Shown: positions 7,973-11,900 of the stretch, in pieces | Layout: every line of letters starts with the position of its first letter | Position numbering within the stretch: the stretch's first letter is position 1 | From: Paludibacter sp. | Lineage (GTDB): Bacteria; Bacteroidota; Bacteroidia; Bacteroidales; Paludibacteraceae | Reading direction: 5' to 3' | Length of the DNA stretch: 11,900 nucleotides | Assembly: GCA_028748945.1 (NCBI GenBank) | Contig: JAQTOL010000050.1 | Location: forward strand, 1-11,900 | Notes under the pieces: generated by a model | The model's input: only the letters and a program-made list of their open reading frames with translations | Database searches by the model: none | Told to the model about the DNA's origin: nothing | Position numbers and translations under genes: made by a program

Positions 7973-10804
7973 ATGAATACTTGTACATCCCCAAACCATG
8001 CAACTATGGAAGTAAAAAGCATAATGCGTTTTTATTCCAGGTTAAACAGGAATTTTATCTTGTGTTTCGTCTGTGTTTGTAATTTGTCAGCTTTCAATCA
8101 AAAGGGATGGGTGAACAGATTAAGTCTTCTATTGATGTTGTTTTTGCTATCAAGCACGGTTTCACTCTCCGGTCAATCGAATGATACGCTGAAACACCAT
8201 TTCAAAGTTGGATTGAGGGAGCGGTTTGAACCTTATGGTTTTGTGAATGAAAATAAAAAACCGGATGGTCTTGTTGTTGATTTACTTCATGAAATTGAAA
8301 AATCCTCGAATATCACTTTTGAGATAATCCCAATGACTTATAATGGGACGATAGCAGCTTTGAATAATGGCGAAGTTGATATGATTTGTTTAGTTAACTC
8401 ACCTGATCGGACGAAATCATATAGTTTTTCTTCTCCAATCTGCAAAATAACACAGGCTATTTATCAAAAGGGAGGTAACATAAAAAACATTCAGCTAAAT
8501 TCTTTGGCCGGTAATAAAATAGGTTTTATAGAGGATGATGTTTTGCTTGATACTTTTGCAAATCGCTCTGATTTCGAAAAAGTGATTGTCCTTTCAAAAT
8601 TAGATGGTTTTTTACATTTAGATCATAATAAAATAGATGCTTTTTTCTGTGGGGAACAAAACGGGCTAAAACTATTATCAGAATACGATTTCCCCAATAT
8701 TAAATTGGTAGCAGGGAATCTCTTCCCCAGAGATTATGCTTTTGCAACCAGCAAAGATAACCGGCAATTAATTCAATTGCTCAACATACAACTTGCGAAA
8801 TTACAAGCTTCAGGTAAACTTCAGAAACTGAATGATAAATGGCTTTCAGGCGAACAATATACCACGGGTTGGATAAAAAAGCATCAAGGGCTTTTTATTA
8901 CGATACTCAGTGTATTTGCTTTTCTCATTATTCTTCTGATGTTTTGGAACTGGTTGTTACGTAGCATGGTTGCAGAAAAAACAAAGTCGATAAAAGAAAG
9001 TGAAAAAAAATACAGGGAACTGGTTGATCATTCACCCGATGCCATTGCCATTTATGTGGATGGCATAATTGTTTTTGTAAACGAAGAATGTCTTCGATTG
9101 ATGCATGCTGTTAGTGCCGGTGAATTGATAGGTAAAAATGTAATTGATTTTATTCATCCTGATAATCGTGCATTTATAATTGAACGAATGAAAAAAGCAT
9201 CAACTCAGGATGCTGTTTTACCGCTTGCCGAAGAAAAATTCATTCGTAATGATAATTCCATAGTTGATGTAGAGGTGAAAGCAATGCCCATTAAGTATGA
9301 AAACAAAGCTGCAGTTCAGTTAATTGTGCGTGATATATCTAAACGAAGACTGACTGAAGAATCGCTTCAGAATGAACGTTTACTACTTCGCACGGTTATT
9401 GATAATATCCCGGACCTGATATATACCAAAGACTTATCATGTAAGAAGACCCTTGCTAATCCGGCCGAAGTAGAGTTCTTAGGTGCATCATCTGAATCTG
9501 AAGTATTAGGTAAAGATGATTTTGAGTTTTACCCGAAAGAAATTGCGGAACAATTTAAATCCAACGACCTGTTGCTGCTACAAACCGGTAAGCCCGATTT
9601 TAATGCCGAGAGTTATATATTAGACAGTAAAGGGAATAAGCTGTGTGTTCTTTCTACAAGAATTCCATTGCGTGATAAGAATAATCAGATTATTGGATTA
9701 TTAGGTATTGGACGAAATATTACCTCACGCAAAATAATGGAAGAGTCATTGCGCCTGAGTGAGGAACATTACCGTACGCTGGTGGAACTTATGCCCGATG
9801 GAGTATATAAGAGCACGCACGATGGGAAATTTGTAAGCGTTAATGATGCTTTGGTTAAGATGCTTGGATATGATTCGAAAGAAGAATTGATGAATATCGA
9901 CATCACTAAGCACTTATATTTTGATACATCGGATCGTGATAGTTTAATTTCGGTGGATAATTCTCTGGAGATGAGTATTTATCGGTTGAAAAAGAAAGAT
10001 GGTTCCGAAATTTGGGTCGAAGATCATGGTTGGTATATTCTCAATGACAAGGGTGATATATTATTCCATGAAGGAGTTATGCGTGATGTTACAGGGAGGT
10101 TGCAATCGGAAAAGGATCTGGAGAAATCCAGGATGGAATTGAAAAATTTTGCAGCACATCTTCAAACGGTTCGTGAAGAGGAACGGTTACAGTTAGCGAA
10201 TGAAATTCATGATGAAGTCGGGCAAATTCTGATAGCGATTAAAATTGATATGGGAATATTGAAACAAAAAACATTGAAAGTCATTGATAAAGCGAAATTA
10301 GAAGAAATACTACCCAAATTTGAGAATTTGTTGGGTTTGATAGATAATACCATCAATACTACCCGCAAGATTATGACAGACAACAGACAAGAGGTATTAC
10401 ATTTACTGGGTTTTGTTGAATCAGCTAAATTGCAGGTAAGTAATTTTCAGGAGAAATACCATATAAATTGTCGTCTTAAAAGTGAAATCACGAATCTTGA
10501 TATCAATTCTCAACAATCCATAGCGTTGTTTCGAATACTTCAGGAGGCACTAAGCAATGTTGCAAAACATGCACAGGCTACAAACGTGCAGGTCAATTTA
10601 GTTGAAAAAGAAAACAAATTAGTGTTGGAAATTATTGATAATGGAATCGGATTCACCGATAAACAGGAAACGAGACGGGACGCCTTTGGCTTTATTGGTA
10701 TGAAAGAGCGGGCTTTTTTGTTGGATGGTGAACTGTTTATTTCCAGTCAATCAGGGAAAGGAACAAGTATAAAAGTTGAAATTCCATATGTGACAGATAA
10801 GTAG
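7973..10804 (+). CDS. Membrane histidine kinase: periplasmic flytrap sensor - TM - three PAS - HisKA_3, 943 residues
   Basis: A secretion signal ends near residue 68 (h-region LSLLLMLFLLSS, 50-61). An SBP_bac_3-type solute-binding domain follows (about 75-292), with the family pattern SPDRTKSYSFS; R146 matches the Arg that binds the ligand carboxylate in amino-acid-binding relatives. One TM helix (about 306-328) leads to PAS modules at about 343-461, 466-590 and 595-713. HisKA_3 (about 720-810) carries H746 (NEIHDEVGQ). HATPase_c (about 845-938) has QEALSN (N862), DNGIGF (889-894) and FGFIGMKER. Known: flytrap domains close on small solutes such as amino acids and signal across the membrane. 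The exact ligand is unknown. The usual LRP motif after HisKA_3 is NRQ here (804-806). The first PAS resembles PAS 3 of the ten-PAS protein, and the kinase core is close to that protein's core. The start is uncertain: ATG 7973, 8006 or 8024, or GTG 8111, all upstream of the h-region. A very similar gene follows after 168 bp. Confidence 0.93.
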   Translation: MNTCTSPNHATMEVKSIMRFYSRLNRNFILCFVCVCNLSAFNQKGWVNRLSLLLMLFLLSSTVSLSGQSNDTLKHHFKVGLRERFEPYGFVNENKKPDGLVVDLLHEIEKSSNITFEIIPMTYNGTIAALNNGEVDMICLVNSPDRTKSYSFSSPICKITQAIYQKGGNIKNIQLNSLAGNKIGFIEDDVLLDTFANRSDFEKVIVLSKLDGFLHLDHNKIDAFFCGEQNGLKLLSEYDFPNIKLVAGNLFPRDYAFATSKDNRQLIQLLNIQLAKLQASGKLQKLNDKWLSGEQYTTGWIKKHQGLFITILSVFAFLIILLMFWNWLLRSMVAEKTKSIKESEKKYRELVDHSPDAIAIYVDGIIVFVNEECLRLMHAVSAGELIGKNVIDFIHPDNRAFIIERMKKASTQDAVLPLAEEKFIRNDNSIVDVEVKAMPIKYENKAAVQLIVRDISKRRLTEESLQNERLLLRTVIDNIPDLIYTKDLSCKKTLANPAEVEFLGASSESEVLGKDDFEFYPKEIAEQFKSNDLLLLQTGKPDFNAESYILDSKGNKLCVLSTRIPLRDKNNQIIGLLGIGRNITSRKIMEESLRLSEEHYRTLVELMPDGVYKSTHDGKFVSVNDALVKMLGYDSKEELMNIDITKHLYFDTSDRDSLISVDNSLEMSIYRLKKKDGSEIWVEDHGWYILNDKGDILFHEGVMRDVTGRLQSEKDLEKSRMELKNFAAHLQTVREEERLQLANEIHDEVGQILIAIKIDMGILKQKTLKVIDKAKLEEILPKFENLLGLIDNTINTTRKIMTDNRQEVLHLLGFVESAKLQVSNFQEKYHINCRLKSEITNLDINSQQSIALFRILQEALSNVAKHAQATNVQVNLVEKENKLVLEIIDNGIGFTDKQETRRDAFGFIGMKERAFLLDGELFISSQSGKGTSIKVEIPYVTDK

Positions 10805-10972
10805 TGCTCAATGAACGTTTTATTTTTGTGACTTTTGCTGTACTGCCTGTGTAAACATTTCAACCCGTTATTATGTGAAAAATATAATATTTAAATAGAA
10901 CTGAAACTACTCCAAACTAAATCTTTGGAAGTCGAATCCGGTTAAAACAATATAAATAATTAAATCGATATC

Positions 10973-11900
10973 ATGTTTGTTAATTTTCATAATAATACTC
11001 ATTACACTCATAAAAACAGAAGGGAGTATTTAAATTTTATCTTGTTGATACTTTTCATTTTCTGTTCAACGACTCTAAAGAGTCAACATTCAGGAAAACT
11101 GAAACATACCTACAAAGTTGGATTTAGAGAACAATTTCAACCCTTTGAATTCATGAATAAATCGGGCCAACCCGATGGTTTGACAGCTGACTTACTCAGG
11201 GAAATTTCAAAGTCGACCGGTATAAAATTTGAGTTTGTTCCCATGACTTTTAAGGAATCGCTTACTGCACTGGAAAGCGGTAGCGTTGACCTGATTCCTT
11301 TGGCTTCAACTCCTGAAAGGGAAAAAGTATATGGTTTCTCTGATTCATTTTGCCAACTGACTCTGGGCCTTTTTCAAAATGAAAATAACAAAAAAAATAT
11401 AAACGTTAACTCATTAACAGGTAGTGCTATCGGATTTATTGAGGGTGATGCCTTACTCGATACTTTTGCAACCCGTACGGATTTTGAGAAACACATTGTC
11501 CTTTCAAAATTGGATGGATTCATGCATTTAAAAACCGACCAAATTGATGGTTTCTTCTGTAGCGATCAAAATGCGATTAAATTATTAAGAGGATATAATA
11601 TCCCTGATATTAAGTTAGTTCAGGGGAATCTTTTTCCCCGTAAATATGCTTTTGCAACCGGCAAAGACAATCAAAAGTTCATCGGGCTGTTAAATGAAAA
11701 TATTGCCAGATTAAAGGCTTCCGGGAAGCTTCAACAATTAACGGATAAATGGTTCTCGGAGAAAACATCTTCACCCGGTTGGATAAAGAGGCATGAATCA
11801 CTTTTAATTACCATACTGGCTGTTTTTACAGCAATAATTATTTTTCTGATATTTTGGAACTGGCTATTACGCAGTACGGTTTTTGAAAAAACAAAATCGA
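10973..11900 (+). CDS. Second flytrap sensor histidine kinase, 3'-truncated by the window (309 codons seen)
   Basis: The frame runs from the ATG at 10973 to the window end without a stop, and an in-frame TAA at 10961-10963 makes this the first possible Met. Residues 19-37 are a signal-peptide h-region (NFILLILFIF). Residues 45-262 form an SBP_bac_3-type domain with STPEREKVYGFS (R116 matching the ligand-carboxylate Arg of amino-acid-binding relatives). Residues 276-298 are a TM helix ending FWNWLLR, as in the preceding gene. The protein aligns over its whole visible length with the preceding kinase, sharing for example DGLxxDLL, FIExDxLLDTFA, VLSKLDGF, KLVxGNLFPRxYAFAT and ASGKLQxLxDKW. It is a paralog from tandem duplication that has since diverged. 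The missing part is expected to hold PAS and HPK7 modules (inference). The 168-bp gap before it has no clear terminator, so co-transcription with the preceding gene is possible. Confidence 0.92.
   Translation, partial: MFVNFHNNTHYTHKNRREYLNFILLILFIFCSTTLKSQHSGKLKHTYKVGFREQFQPFEFMNKSGQPDGLTADLLREISKSTGIKFEFVPMTFKESLTALESGSVDLIPLASTPEREKVYGFSDSFCQLTLGLFQNENNKKNINVNSLTGSAIGFIEGDALLDTFATRTDFEKHIVLSKLDGFMHLKTDQIDGFFCSDQNAIKLLRGYNIPDIKLVQGNLFPRKYAFATGKDNQKFIGLLNENIARLKASGKLQQLTDKWFSEKTSSPGWIKRHESLLITILAVFTAIIIFLIFWNWLLRSTVFEKTKS

Noticed and set aside
10821..10828. TATTTTTG, a full match to the TAnnTTTG -7 box, before the second flytrap kinase gene
   Set aside because: No TTG element lies at the proper distance upstream, and it sits about 145 bp from the start codon directly after the preceding stop. 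It is probably a chance match in AT-rich DNA.

Overview
The window looks like a signalling locus from an environmental Bacteroidota (Bacteroidetes) bacterium. The grounds are an AT-rich base composition, starts without clear Shine-Dalgarno sequences, a possible Bacteroidota-type promoter (TTG / TAnnTTTn), and a dense run of multi-PAS histidine kinases, some fused to periplasmic substrate-binding domains. Placement below phylum would be a guess. Every recognisable gene is on the + strand and every one is a histidine kinase. There are no tRNAs, rRNAs, transposases, CRISPR arrays or metabolic genes.

Layout. (1) Positions 1-1685: the 3' part of a hybrid histidine kinase (coiled coil, HisKA, HATPase_c, two receivers); its sensor part lies upstream of the window. 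(2) Positions 1686-1878: a 193-bp gap with a REP-like nested inverted repeat and a second dyad just before the next gene. (3) Positions 1879-7062: a 1727-residue soluble protein built as receiver, ten PAS domains, then a HisKA_3/HATPase_c (HPK7, NarX/DegS-like) kinase. Two of its PAS domains are a recent tandem duplication and one carries a four-cysteine motif. (4) Positions 7063-7972: a 910-bp AT-rich gap with no convincing gene, several dyads and a candidate promoter near its end. (5) Positions 7973-10804: a membrane kinase with an extracytoplasmic family-3 solute-binding (Venus-flytrap) domain, one transmembrane helix, three PAS domains and an HPK7 core. (6) Positions 10973-11900: a second kinase of the same kind, cut by the window end after its transmembrane helix; with no stop codon it is easily missed.

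Working model (inference). The two flytrap kinases sense a small extracytoplasmic solute. The ten-PAS protein is a cytoplasmic integrator whose N-terminal receiver could accept phosphoryl groups from another kinase and gate its own HPK7 core. The first gene is a conventional hybrid kinase feeding two C-terminal receivers. HPK7 kinases normally work with NarL/FixJ-type DNA-binding regulators, and none is present here, so the output regulator must be encoded elsewhere or just outside the window. The most notable points are the receiver-first ten-PAS architecture, the cysteine-rich PAS domain, the tandem flytrap kinases, and the structured intergenic repeats.
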